The notes under the pieces: model-generated
Database searches by the model: none
Told to the model about the DNA's origin: nothing
The model's input: only the letters and a program-made list of their open reading frames with translations
NCBI RefSeq assembly: GCF_003628305.1
Contig: NZ_RBZM01000006.1
Coordinates: 372,001 to 436,000, forward strand
DNA length: 64,000 nucleotides
Direction of reading: 5' to 3'
Origin: Cohnella endophytica
Lineage (GTDB): Bacteria; Bacillota; Bacilli; Paenibacillales; Paenibacillaceae
Shown here: piece after piece, positions 50,144-58,581 of the stretch
How positions within the stretch are numbered: the first letter of the stretch is position 1
Layout: the number at the start of each line of letters is the position of its first letter
Position numbers and translations under genes: made by a program

Positions 50144-51768
50144 TTACCGTATCCGGCGTTAGCCTGCGTTTCGGCAAGCGCCCCCTGTTCGAAGACGTCA
50201 ATATCAAATTTACGCCCGGCAACTGTTATGGTCTGATCGGAGCGAACGGAGCGGGCAAGTCTACGTTCCTCAAAATTTTGTCCGGAGAAGTAGAATCAAG
50301 CTCGGGCGATATTTTCATTACCCCGGGAGAACGGCTTGCCGTCTTGAAACAAAACCATTACGAATACGATGAATTTAATGTCCTAGAGACGGTGATCATG
50401 GGTTACGACCGACTCTACAAAGTGATGAAAGAAAAAGACGCGATCTACTTGAAAGAGGATTTCTCCGACGAGGACGGTATGCGCGCGGGCGAGCTCGAAG
50501 CCGAGTTCGCGGAAATGAACGGCTGGGAAGCCGAGAGCGAAGCGGCCGGCATGTTGAACGGCCTCGGCATTACGACGGAGCTTCACGACAAGAAAATGTC
50601 GGAACTGAGCGGTAACGAGAAGGTCCGCGTATTGCTCGCGCAAGCTTTGTTCGGCGCCCCGAACATCCTTCTGCTCGATGAGCCTACCAACCATTTGGAC
50701 CTTGAGTCCATCAACTGGCTGGAAGACTTCTTAGCCCGTTACGAGGGTACCGTTATCGTCGTATCCCATGACCGGCACTTCTTGAACCAAGTTTGTACGC
50801 ACATTGCGGATATCGACTTCGGCAAGCTGCAGCTATACGTCGGTAACTATGACTTCTGGTACGAGTCGAGCCAATTGGCTCAACAGTTGATGCGCGACCA
50901 GAACAAGAAAAAAGAAGACAAGATGAAAGAGCTGCAGGCGTTCATCCAGCGCTTCTCCGCGAACAAGTCGAAAGCGAAGCAGGCGACAAGCCGGCAGAAG
51001 ATGCTCGACAAAATCTCGCTCGACGACATTCGTCCGTCGAACCGCAAGTATCCGTTCATCAACTTCAAACCGGAGCGCGAGGTAGGCAAGCAGGTCGTAA
51101 CGGTCGAAGGCTTGACGGCTTCCCTGGAAGGCGAGAAAGCATTGAACAACGTCAATATCGTCGTTAACAAAGGCGATAAGATCGCATTGGTCGGTCCGTA
51201 CGGATTGGCCAAGACGCTGCTGTTCCAGATTCTCGTCGGAGAGAAGGAGCCGGAGGCGGGTAGCGTAACCTGGGGCGTAACGGCGGTCAAAGCGTATTTC
51301 CCTAAGGAAAACGGAGCTTACTTCGACGGCGTGGAAACCAGTCTCGTAGAGTGGCTGCGGCAATACACGAAAGATCCGGACGAATCGTTCATCCGCGGCT
51401 TCCTTGGCCGGATGTTGTTCTCGGGCGACGAAGCATTGAAGAAGGCTTCCGTCTTGTCCGGAGGAGAGAAGGTTCGTTGCATGCTTTCCCGCATGATGCT
51501 TACGAACGGTAACGTCTTGCTGCTCGACGAACCTACGAACCACTTGGACCTGGAGTCCATCACGGCACTCAATAACGGCTTGATCGACTTCGACGGTCCG
51601 ATCATTTTCACGTCGCATGACCATCAGTTCGTGCAGACGATCGCCAACCGGATCATCGAGATTACACCGAACGGCGTCATCGACAGAATGATGACCTTCG
51701 ACGAGTACCTGGAGCATCCGGAAGTCAAGCAGCTTCGCGAGAAGCTCATTCCTGAAGAAGATAGATAA
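50140..51768 (+). CDS. ABC-F family ATPase (YkpA/YbiT-like)
   Basis: 542 aa with two ATPase domains and no membrane segments. First Walker A GANGAGKST and Walker B ILLLDEPTNHLDLES; linker rich in Lys and Glu (about residues 245-290); second domain Walker A is the atypical GPYGLAKT, lacking the second Gly of GxxGxGK, with normal signature LSGGEKV and Walker B VLLLDEPTNHLDLES. ABC-F proteins act on ribosomes in translation control or antibiotic protection. Translationally coupled to the MBL-fold gene. Confidence 0.92.
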   Translation: MITVSGVSLRFGKRPLFEDVNIKFTPGNCYGLIGANGAGKSTFLKILSGEVESSSGDIFITPGERLAVLKQNHYEYDEFNVLETVIMGYDRLYKVMKEKDAIYLKEDFSDEDGMRAGELEAEFAEMNGWEAESEAAGMLNGLGITTELHDKKMSELSGNEKVRVLLAQALFGAPNILLLDEPTNHLDLESINWLEDFLARYEGTVIVVSHDRHFLNQVCTHIADIDFGKLQLYVGNYDFWYESSQLAQQLMRDQNKKKEDKMKELQAFIQRFSANKSKAKQATSRQKMLDKISLDDIRPSNRKYPFINFKPEREVGKQVVTVEGLTASLEGEKALNNVNIVVNKGDKIALVGPYGLAKTLLFQILVGEKEPEAGSVTWGVTAVKAYFPKENGAYFDGVETSLVEWLRQYTKDPDESFIRGFLGRMLFSGDEALKKASVLSGGEKVRCMLSRMMLTNGNVLLLDEPTNHLDLESITALNNGLIDFDGPIIFTSHDHQFVQTIANRIIEITPNGVIDRMMTFDEYLEHPEVKQLREKLIPEEDR

Positions 51769-51776
51769 TACCCGCA

Positions 51777-51802
51777 AAGCTTGCCGAACCTCCGGCAAGC
51801 TT
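51777..51802 (+). terminator. Rho-independent terminator
   Basis: AAGCTTGCCG / CGGCAAGCTT, 10 pairs, 6-base loop, then a long T-run. The 220 bases that follow show only a -10 TATAAT at 51985-51990. Confidence 0.9.
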
Positions 51803-52028
51803 TTCTTTTTTTTAGAGCGACCAGAGAGTGGTAAATTAATCCCCGGCATGAAATATTTCATCAATGCGGTTCTTGATGGGCGTGCTTTATAGTATGAAGT
51901 GCCTATTACTTTGTGGGACTATTCATCCATAGAGAGGATGATGTCTAAGATCGAAGGCTCATGGAAGTGTTCTTTTGTCGAAAATATAATGGACAAGTAG
52001 GATCAACACCATGGGAGGAAAAGACATC

Positions 52029-53177
52029 ATGAAAAAAGGATTGCTGCTGTTACTCGCGGTGTTTTTATTCGTCGCGACGATTCCGGCGCTGGCGGCAGCT
52101 GCCCTATCGGGGAATGCCAATATTGTTGCATCGGTCAGCTTACGTAATGGACCGTCCACTTCCGCATCCGTTCTGAAAATTCTTAAGGTCGGCGAGAAGG
52201 TATCCGTTCTTGACGACTCCAATTCCTATTGGCTTAAGGTTAAAGATTCCACTGGAACGATCGGTTATGTTTCCTCTAGCGACAAATACGTGAGCTATGA
52301 AACGCCGAAACAAATCGTCTCTGGCACCAATGCTGTAATTGCAGCGTCGGTATCTTTCCGCAAAACGCCTTCAACGGACGGCGCTCGCATCCGCTACTTG
52401 CAGAAGGACGAGCAGATCATCATCACTAGCGTCGTGAATAGTTACTGGTATGCGGTGAAAGATACTTCCGGCGTATCGGGATACGTTAGCAGCTCGGATC
52501 AATACGTGAAGCTGACAGGACCTATTTCAACACCAAAGCCAACACCAACACCAACACCAAAGCCAACACCAACACCAAAGCCAACACCAACACCAACACC
52601 AACACCCACACCAACACCAACACCAACACCAACACCAACACCAACACCAACACCAACACCAACACCAACACCAACACCAACACCAACACCAACACCAACA
52701 CCAACACCGACGCCGACGCCGGCCGGGCCAACGTCTAACCAACAAGTCGAACTAGTCATCGCGGCGGGTCTTAAGTATTTAGGCACCCCATATGAATTCG
52801 GCTCCGACCGCAATACGACAACAACGTTCGATTGCTCGGATTTCGTGCGGCAAGCGTTTATGGATGCCCTTAGCATCAAGCTTCCGGCTAGTTCCAGCAC
52901 CCAAGGCGCATACGTTCGGGGGAAAAACCCGGTGACGACAGACTGGCATTCGCTGAAACGGGGAGACCTGATGTTCTTCATGGATTACAAGGGGACGAAG
53001 GCGGCCAGCTACGATAACAAACGCCCATTCGAAGAAAAAATCTCGCATGTCGGTATTTACCTAGGCAACGGACAAGTTCTTCACACTTACTCGGTGGCAT
53101 CCGGAGGCGTTAGAACCGACAGTATCGTCGGCAAGCACTGGGAATATCGGTTCTTGTTCGGAGGCAGCGCTTTGTAA
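52029..53177 (+). CDS. Secreted SH3b-SH3b-NlpC/P60 cell-wall hydrolase
   Basis: 382 aa from the ATG at 52029 (GGAGG upstream; the frame opens at 52011). Signal peptide to about residue 25, two bacterial SH3 domains (SVSLRNGPSTSASVLKILKVGEKV and SVSFRKTPSTDGARIRYLQKDEQI), a Thr-Pro linker of about 65 residues (167-232), and a NlpC/P60 peptidase with Cys 269 in TFDCSDFVRQ and the His of KISHVGIYLGNG. It should cleave the stem peptide of peptidoglycan outside the cell. Confidence 0.93.
   Translation: MKKGLLLLLAVFLFVATIPALAAAALSGNANIVASVSLRNGPSTSASVLKILKVGEKVSVLDDSNSYWLKVKDSTGTIGYVSSSDKYVSYETPKQIVSGTNAVIAASVSFRKTPSTDGARIRYLQKDEQIIITSVVNSYWYAVKDTSGVSGYVSSSDQYVKLTGPISTPKPTPTPTPKPTPTPKPTPTPTPTPTPTPTPTPTPTPTPTPTPTPTPTPTPTPTPTPTPTPTPAGPTSNQQVELVIAAGLKYLGTPYEFGSDRNTTTTFDCSDFVRQAFMDALSIKLPASSSTQGAYVRGKNPVTTDWHSLKRGDLMFFMDYKGTKAASYDNKRPFEEKISHVGIYLGNGQVLHTYSVASGGVRTDSIVGKHWEYRFLFGGSAL
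52528..52722 (+). repeat. Hexanucleotide repeat coding for Thr-Pro linker
   Basis: About 30 tandem ACACCA/CCAACA units with occasional AAGCCA variants. Changes in copy number would alter linker length in steps of two residues without a frameshift. Confidence 0.9.
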
Positions 53178-53198
53178 TACGAATACGATAGACGACGC

Positions 53199-53232
53199 AA
53201 CCGTTTTCGAGGCTAAACGCTTCGAGAGCGGT
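53199..53232 (+). terminator. Rho-independent terminator
   Basis: AACCGTTTTCGAGG with CTTCGAGAGCGGTT, two G-U or mismatched positions, then T7. Confidence 0.8.
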
Positions 53233-53248
53233 TTTTTTCTATCTTTAA

Positions 53249-53262
53249 CGAAAACGATTTCG
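53249..53262. promoter_or_regulatory. cre-like site upstream of GH5
   Basis: CGAAAACGATTTCG matches TGNAANCGNTNNCA except at the first and last base. It lies about 65 bases upstream of the -10 box. Confidence 0.4.
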
Positions 53263-53293
53263 AAAAGGATACAATTGCGCAATAACGAGGTTA

Positions 53294-53332
53294 CATGACG
53301 CACATTCTTGAAATCCGATCCGTTTTATAATG
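53294..53332 (+). promoter_or_regulatory. Cellulase promoter module (GH5 copy)
   Basis: ACATGACGCACATT, 16 bases, TTTTATAATG. The same elements with the same 16-base gap occur upstream of GH9 at 55415-55455. No consensus -35 box. Confidence 0.6.
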
Positions 53333-53385
53333 TACTTGCCGGGGTTTGAGATTGAAACGGCAAACCAAATGAAACGGGGGATCGA

Positions 53386-55299
53386 ATGATGTGGATCACG
53401 AGATTTAAGCGCGGGGAGATTATGTTTCTGATCGCGGCGCTTGCGTGCACTTTGTTGCTGTCGGTCGGGATCGGCAAAAGCTATGGGGCGCCGACGGGTT
53501 ACTATCATACGTCGGGCAACCGTATTGTCGACTCCGAAGGAAAACCGGCCGTATTCAACGGGTTGAACTGGTTCGGCTTCGAAACGGCCAATTACGCGCC
53601 GCATGGATTATGGCAGTATTCGTTGGACAGCTTTATGGACAAGATTAAGGACCACGGATACAACTTGATCCGGTTGCCGTTCAGCACGCAAATGTTCGAT
53701 CCCGGATCCATGCCGAACAGCATCAACACGAACACGAACCCGGATTTGATCGGGCTGACGCCGATTCAACTCATGGACAAAGTGATACAGAAGGCGGGAG
53801 AACGGGGCATTAAAGTGTTTCTGGACCGCCATCGTCCGGATTCCGGAGGCCAGTCGGAGCTATGGTATACGGCGCAATATTCCGAGCAGCGTTGGATTAA
53901 CGACTGGGTTATGTTAGCGACGCGTTACGCGAACAATCCCACGGTCATAGGCGCCGATCTTCATAACGAGCCTCACGGGACTGCAACATGGGGAACAGGG
54001 AGCATGACTACCGACTGGAGGCTGGCTGCGGAACGGGCGGGCAACGCCATATTGGCGGCAAACCCTAACTGGCTAATCATTGTCGAAGGCATACAGCAGA
54101 ACGTTCAGGGGGAAACCGGCACTTACTGGTGGGGAGGTAATCTGAAAGGCGTTCGGAACTATCCGGTGCGGTTAAACGTGGCCAATCGCGTCGTCTATTC
54201 CCCGCATGACTACGGTCCGGGAGTGTCCGCGCAAACTTGGTTTTCCGATCCGGCGTTCCCGAATAACATGCCGGCATTGTGGGATTCGTATTGGGGATAT
54301 ATCAGCAAAGAAAATATCGCTCCGATCCTTGCCGGAGAATTCGGCGGTAGAGGCGTCGATACGTCGAGCCAGGAAGGCAAATGGCAAAACAAGCTGGTCG
54401 ATTATATTAAAAGCAACGATCTATATTGGACGTACTGGTGCTTGAACCCGAACAGCGGCGATACCGGAGGGCTGCTCATGGACGATTGGCTCACTTGGAA
54501 CGCTCCGAAGCAGACGATGCTTGACCGCATTATGAAACCTTTGAGCGGCGGGGGTTCGACGTTATCCGCGCCGACAGGCTTGACGGCTACGGCGGGCAAC
54601 GCGCAAGCGGCGCTTAGCTGGACGGCGGCAAGCGGCGCCGCGAGCTATACAGTGAAGCGAGCCACGACAAGCGGCGGCCCTTACACGAACGTGGCGACCG
54701 CTTTGACCGCGACGAGTTACACGAATACGGGCCTGACGAACGGCACGACTTACTATTATGTCGTCAGCGCGTCCAACGCTTCGGGAGAAAGTCCCAACTC
54801 CGCGCAAGTTAGCGCGACGCCTAGCGCGGGCGGTGGAGGAGGCGGTTCAACTACCTTGGTCGCGCAGTATAAGCTGAGCAATACGAACGCCACCGACAAC
54901 GTGATCAACGCGACTTTTAATATCAAGAATACCGGAACGGCCGCCGTAAGCTTAAGCGGTCTGAAATTACGCTACTATTTCACGAAAGACGGCACTGCCA
55001 GCCTGAATTTCTTCTGCGACTATGCCCAAGTGGGCACGGCGAACGTTCAGGGAGCGTTCTTCAGCGCTACGGGAACGGGCACGGATACTTACCTGGAGCT
55101 TTCGTTTGCGGCTGCGGCAGGGTCGCTCGCAGCAGGAGGGCAAAGCGGCGATATCCAGATTCGGATCTCGAAAGCGGATTGGTCTAATTTCAACGAAGTC
55201 GGAGACTACTCGTTCGATCCGACGAAGACGGCCTATGCCGACTGGAACAAAGTGACGTTGTATCAGAACGGTACGCTTGTATGGGGCATAGTGCCTTAA
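53386..55299 (+). CDS. GH5 endoglucanase with FN3 and CBM3
   Basis: 637 aa secreted enzyme. Signal peptide to about residue 34; GH5 domain about 36-385 with NWFGFET, the acid/base Glu in DLHNEPHG (near 195) and the nucleophile Glu in LAGEFGG (near 317); one FN3 module (about 394-480); C-terminal CBM3 (about 490-637, ending WNKVTLYQNGTLVWGI). Would cut internal beta-1,4 links in cellulose. It has its own promoter and terminator. ATG at 53386 or 53389. Confidence 0.95.
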   Translation: MMWITRFKRGEIMFLIAALACTLLLSVGIGKSYGAPTGYYHTSGNRIVDSEGKPAVFNGLNWFGFETANYAPHGLWQYSLDSFMDKIKDHGYNLIRLPFSTQMFDPGSMPNSINTNTNPDLIGLTPIQLMDKVIQKAGERGIKVFLDRHRPDSGGQSELWYTAQYSEQRWINDWVMLATRYANNPTVIGADLHNEPHGTATWGTGSMTTDWRLAAERAGNAILAANPNWLIIVEGIQQNVQGETGTYWWGGNLKGVRNYPVRLNVANRVVYSPHDYGPGVSAQTWFSDPAFPNNMPALWDSYWGYISKENIAPILAGEFGGRGVDTSSQEGKWQNKLVDYIKSNDLYWTYWCLNPNSGDTGGLLMDDWLTWNAPKQTMLDRIMKPLSGGGSTLSAPTGLTATAGNAQAALSWTAASGAASYTVKRATTSGGPYTNVATALTATSYTNTGLTNGTTYYYVVSASNASGESPNSAQVSATPSAGGGGGGSTTLVAQYKLSNTNATDNVINATFNIKNTGTAAVSLSGLKLRYYFTKDGTASLNFFCDYAQVGTANVQGAFFSATGTGTDTYLELSFAAAAGSLAAGGQSGDIQIRISKADWSNFNEVGDYSFDPTKTAYADWNKVTLYQNGTLVWGIVP

Positions 55300-55326
55300 G
55301 CAAGCGGCCTGAATCGAAATGACCTG

Positions 55327-55358
55327 AACCGTTTTCCGGCACAAGCCGGAAAACGGTT
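55327..55358 (+). terminator. Rho-independent terminator
   Basis: AACCGTTTTCCGGC / GCCGGAAAACGGTT, 14 perfect pairs with a 4-base loop, then TTTC. Confidence 0.9.
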
Positions 55359-55382
55359 TCTTGTTGTTTGCCAAGCCTTTAT

Positions 55383-55396
55383 CGCAAACGGTTACA
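55383..55396. promoter_or_regulatory. cre-like site upstream of GH9
   Basis: CGCAAACGGTTACA fits the CcpA consensus TGNAANCGNTNNCA at every specified base except the first. About 53 bases upstream of the -10 box. Confidence 0.5.
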
Positions 55397-55414
55397 TGAG
55401 CGTTACAAACAAGT

Positions 55415-55455
55415 CACATCACGCACATTTTCCAAAGTTGTACGGTTTTATAATG
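55415..55455 (+). promoter_or_regulatory. Cellulase promoter module (GH9 copy)
   Basis: ACATCACGCACATT, 16 bases, TTTTATAATG, as upstream of GH5. The leader of about 95 bases contains the perfect palindrome GGAGGCGCCTCC (55483-55494). Confidence 0.6.
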
Positions 55456-55552
55456 GAAATGCATAGAAAACCTTTTCGTAAAGGAGGCGCCTCCGTAACT
55501 TCTCCAAGCAATGATTAGCTCACCAATCAATAACGAAGAAGGAGGGAAGTTG

Positions 55553-58549
55553 ATGAGGAAAAACAGGCTTCGAAAAACGATGACCTATGCGGTCATTGCC
55601 TCGCTATGCAGCTCGCTGTTGCTGGGCGGGGGTTTTTGGAAGGCTCCCCATGCCAAAGCATCCGTAAGCTCCTATAACTATGCGGAAGCCTTGCAGAAGT
55701 CGATCTATTTCTACGAAGCGCAGCGCTCGGGTGCCCTTCCTGCCAACAATCGCGTCTCGTGGCGCGGTAATTCCGGCATGACCGATGGCGCCGACGTAGG
55801 CAAAGATTTGACGGGCGGCTGGTACGACGCCGGGGATCATGTCAAATTCGGTTTGCCTATGGCGACGTCGGCTACGTTGTTGGCTTGGTCCGTCTATGAA
55901 TACAAAGACGGCTATGTGCAATCCGGGCAATATGACAAAATACTGGAAAATATTAAATGGGCGACCGACTATTTCATTAAAGCCCATACCGCGCCGAACG
56001 AACTGTACGTTCAAGTAGGGAACGGCGATACGGACCATCAGTGGTGGGGGCCAGCCGAAGTCATGCAGATGGCGCGCCCGTCGTACAAAATTACGGCTAC
56101 CTGTCCGGGATCCGACGTCGCCGGCGAGACGGCCGCCGCGCTTGCGGCAGCATCGATCGTTTTCAAGCAGGAGAATCCATCCTATTCGGCCACTTTGCTT
56201 ACGCATGCCAAGCAGCTGTATTCTTTCGCGGATACGTACAGGGGAAAATACAGCGATTGCGTTCCGCAAGCGAGTCCGTTCTATACTTCCTATTCGGGTT
56301 ATTGGGACGAATTGTCTTGGGGCGCCGCTTGGCTGTATATGGCAACGAACGATAATAGCTATTTGACGAAAGCGATCAGCGCATCCGCCAATTGGGGCAA
56401 GGAAGGGCAAACCCAAAATTGGGGATACAAATGGACGCACGCCTGGGATGACAAACATTACGGAGCGGAGCTGCTGTTGGCCAGAATCACGAATGATCCG
56501 CAGTATATAACGGCCATTGAACGCAATTTGGATTTCTGGACCTCCGGAACCTCGGATACCAAAGAACGAGTAACTTACACGCCCGGAGGCTTGGCTTGGT
56601 TGGATACGTGGGGGTCGCTTCGATATGCGATGAACGCTTCGTTTCTCGCATTCGTGTATTCCGATTGGGTGACCGACACGGCCAAAAAGAATAAGTATCG
56701 CACATTCGCGAGCAATCAGGTGCTCTATGCGTTGGGCGATAATCCCTCCAATCGCAGTTACGTGATCGGATTCGGGAACAACCCGCCGCAGCACCCGCAT
56801 CATCGAACGTCACATGGATCTTGGGCGGATAGCCAGACGGTTCCGGTCGAACATCGTCACGTGCTGTATGGAGCGCTGGTCGGAGGGCCGAACAGCAGCG
56901 ACCAATATACCGATTCGATCGCCGATTACACCTCCAACGAAGTCGCTACCGACTACAACGCCGCTTTTACCGGCAATTTGGCGAAAATGAAGCTGCTGTA
57001 CGGCACTGGCCAACAGCCGCTGGCCAATTTCCCCGCACCGGAGACGAAGGAAGACGAAATGTTCGTCGAAGCGTCGTTCAACAGTACGGGACCGACCTAT
57101 ACGGAAATCAAAGCGCTCGTTAACAACCGTTCCGGCTGGCCGGCCAGGATGGGCGACAAACTTTCTTTTAACTACTACATGGACTTGTCCGAAGTGTTCA
57201 GCGCCGGTTACGGCCTTAGCAATCTTACGGTAACGACCAACTATAACCAAGGCGCCACGGTTTCGGGGTTGCTGCCTTTCGATGCGGCGAACAACATCTA
57301 CTACGTCAAAGTAGATTTCACGGGCACGAAGATTTATCCGGGCGGGCAGCCGAACTACAAGAAGGAAGTTCAATTCCGAATCGCGGCTCCTTCGGGGACG
57401 ACTTTCTGGAATCCGAACAACGACTTCTCCGCGCAGGGGCTCATAAGCAGCAGTACGTCTGCCAAAACCGTCTACATTCCTTTGTATGACAACGGAGTTA
57501 AGGTGTTCGGCAATACGCCGGGTCCGGTTGCGCCGCAGCCTCCGGCGGCGCCGACGGGTTTGACTGCGAAGGCGGGGAACGCACAGGCGACTCTAAGCTG
57601 GACCGCGTCGAGCGGGGCGACGAGTTACACGGTCAAACGCGCCACGACAAGCGGCGGACCGTATACGGCAGTAGCAACCGGCGTGACGTCGACAACCTAC
57701 GCGAATACGGGCCTGACGAACGGCACGACTTATTATTACGTCGTCAGCGCGGTTAACGGGGTCGGCGAAAGCGCGAACTCGTCCCAAGTCAGCGTAACGC
57801 CGACCGCTCCGCAGCTTCCGGCAGCGCCGACGGGCTTAATTGCAGCGGCGGGAAATGCGCAGGCGACTTTAAGCTGGACGGCGTCGAGCGGGGCAACGAG
57901 CTATACGGTCAAGCGCGCCGCGACAAGCGGCGGACCGTACACGGCAGTAGCAACCGGCGTAACGACGACAAGCTATACGAATACTGGTCTGACGAACGGC
58001 ACGACGTATTATTACGTCGTCAGCGCCGTTAACGCGGTTGGCGAAAGCGCTAATTCCGCGCAAGTCAGCGCGGCGCCAAGCGCAGGCAGTACGGGCAGCT
58101 TGGTAGCGCAGTACAAAGCCAACAACACGAACGCGACCGATAACCAGATCGGCCCTCATTTCAACATTAAGAACACGGGAACGACCGCCGTCAGCTTGAG
58201 CAACTTGAAGCTGCGCTACTACTTCACGAAAGACACCAGCGCCAGCCTGAACTTCTACTGCGACTATGCTCAAGTCGGCACGAGCAACGTCAGCGGCGCG
58301 TTCGTGACGATCAATCCGGCGAAAACCGGAGCGGACACGTATTTGGAAATTTCGTTTAACTCCGCGGCCGGAACGATCGCGGCAGGCGGACAAAGCGGAG
58401 ACATACAAGTTCGCATCGCCAAATCCGATTGGTCGAACTTCAATGAAGCGGACGACTACTCGTTTGACGGGACGAAAACTTCCTACGTCGACTGGAACAA
58501 GGTGACTGTTTATCAGAACGGCACGTTGGTATACGGCATCGAGCCGTAA
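55553..58549 (+). CDS. GH9 cellulase: GH9-CBM3c-FN3-FN3-CBM3
   Basis: 998 aa from the ATG at 55553 (GGAGGG seven bases upstream). Signal peptide ending AKA near residue 36; GH9 catalytic domain to about 475 with GWYDAGDHVKFG (catalytic Asp pair near 91-94), HHRTSHG and the acid Glu in YTSNEVATDYNAAF (near 462); CBM3c (about 500-645), which in this architecture usually makes the enzyme processive; two FN3 modules (from about 662 and 757); terminal CBM3. First gene of a probable operon with GH48 and GH6. Confidence 0.95.
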   Translation: MRKNRLRKTMTYAVIASLCSSLLLGGGFWKAPHAKASVSSYNYAEALQKSIYFYEAQRSGALPANNRVSWRGNSGMTDGADVGKDLTGGWYDAGDHVKFGLPMATSATLLAWSVYEYKDGYVQSGQYDKILENIKWATDYFIKAHTAPNELYVQVGNGDTDHQWWGPAEVMQMARPSYKITATCPGSDVAGETAAALAAASIVFKQENPSYSATLLTHAKQLYSFADTYRGKYSDCVPQASPFYTSYSGYWDELSWGAAWLYMATNDNSYLTKAISASANWGKEGQTQNWGYKWTHAWDDKHYGAELLLARITNDPQYITAIERNLDFWTSGTSDTKERVTYTPGGLAWLDTWGSLRYAMNASFLAFVYSDWVTDTAKKNKYRTFASNQVLYALGDNPSNRSYVIGFGNNPPQHPHHRTSHGSWADSQTVPVEHRHVLYGALVGGPNSSDQYTDSIADYTSNEVATDYNAAFTGNLAKMKLLYGTGQQPLANFPAPETKEDEMFVEASFNSTGPTYTEIKALVNNRSGWPARMGDKLSFNYYMDLSEVFSAGYGLSNLTVTTNYNQGATVSGLLPFDAANNIYYVKVDFTGTKIYPGGQPNYKKEVQFRIAAPSGTTFWNPNNDFSAQGLISSSTSAKTVYIPLYDNGVKVFGNTPGPVAPQPPAAPTGLTAKAGNAQATLSWTASSGATSYTVKRATTSGGPYTAVATGVTSTTYANTGLTNGTTYYYVVSAVNGVGESANSSQVSVTPTAPQLPAAPTGLIAAAGNAQATLSWTASSGATSYTVKRAATSGGPYTAVATGVTTTSYTNTGLTNGTTYYYVVSAVNAVGESANSAQVSAAPSAGSTGSLVAQYKANNTNATDNQIGPHFNIKNTGTTAVSLSNLKLRYYFTKDTSASLNFYCDYAQVGTSNVSGAFVTINPAKTGADTYLEISFNSAAGTIAAGGQSGDIQVRIAKSDWSNFNEADDYSFDGTKTSYVDWNKVTVYQNGTLVYGIEP

Positions 58550-58581
58550 GGCGATTCAATCAATTTAAGGAGGAATAAACC

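Noticed and set aside
50833..51864. A 343-codon minus-strand frame opposite the ABC-F gene
   Set aside because: Overlaps a clearly coding ABC-F gene throughout; composition and motifs do not match any protein family.
51803..52010. A c-di-AMP (ydaO-type) riboswitch before the NlpC/P60 gene
   Set aside because: This position is typical for that riboswitch, but I could not find its conserved core or paired elements in the roughly 210 bases.
52499..52981. Gly-Val-repeat and Leu-Val-repeat frames on the minus strand
   Set aside because: They are the antisense of the Thr-Pro microsatellite and have no independent coding signals.
55604..56803. A 399-codon open frame on the minus strand, antisense to GH9
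   Set aside because: A shadow frame produced by GC-rich codon bias of the GH9 gene; low-complexity Arg/Ile-rich translation, no ribosome binding site, no family resemblance.
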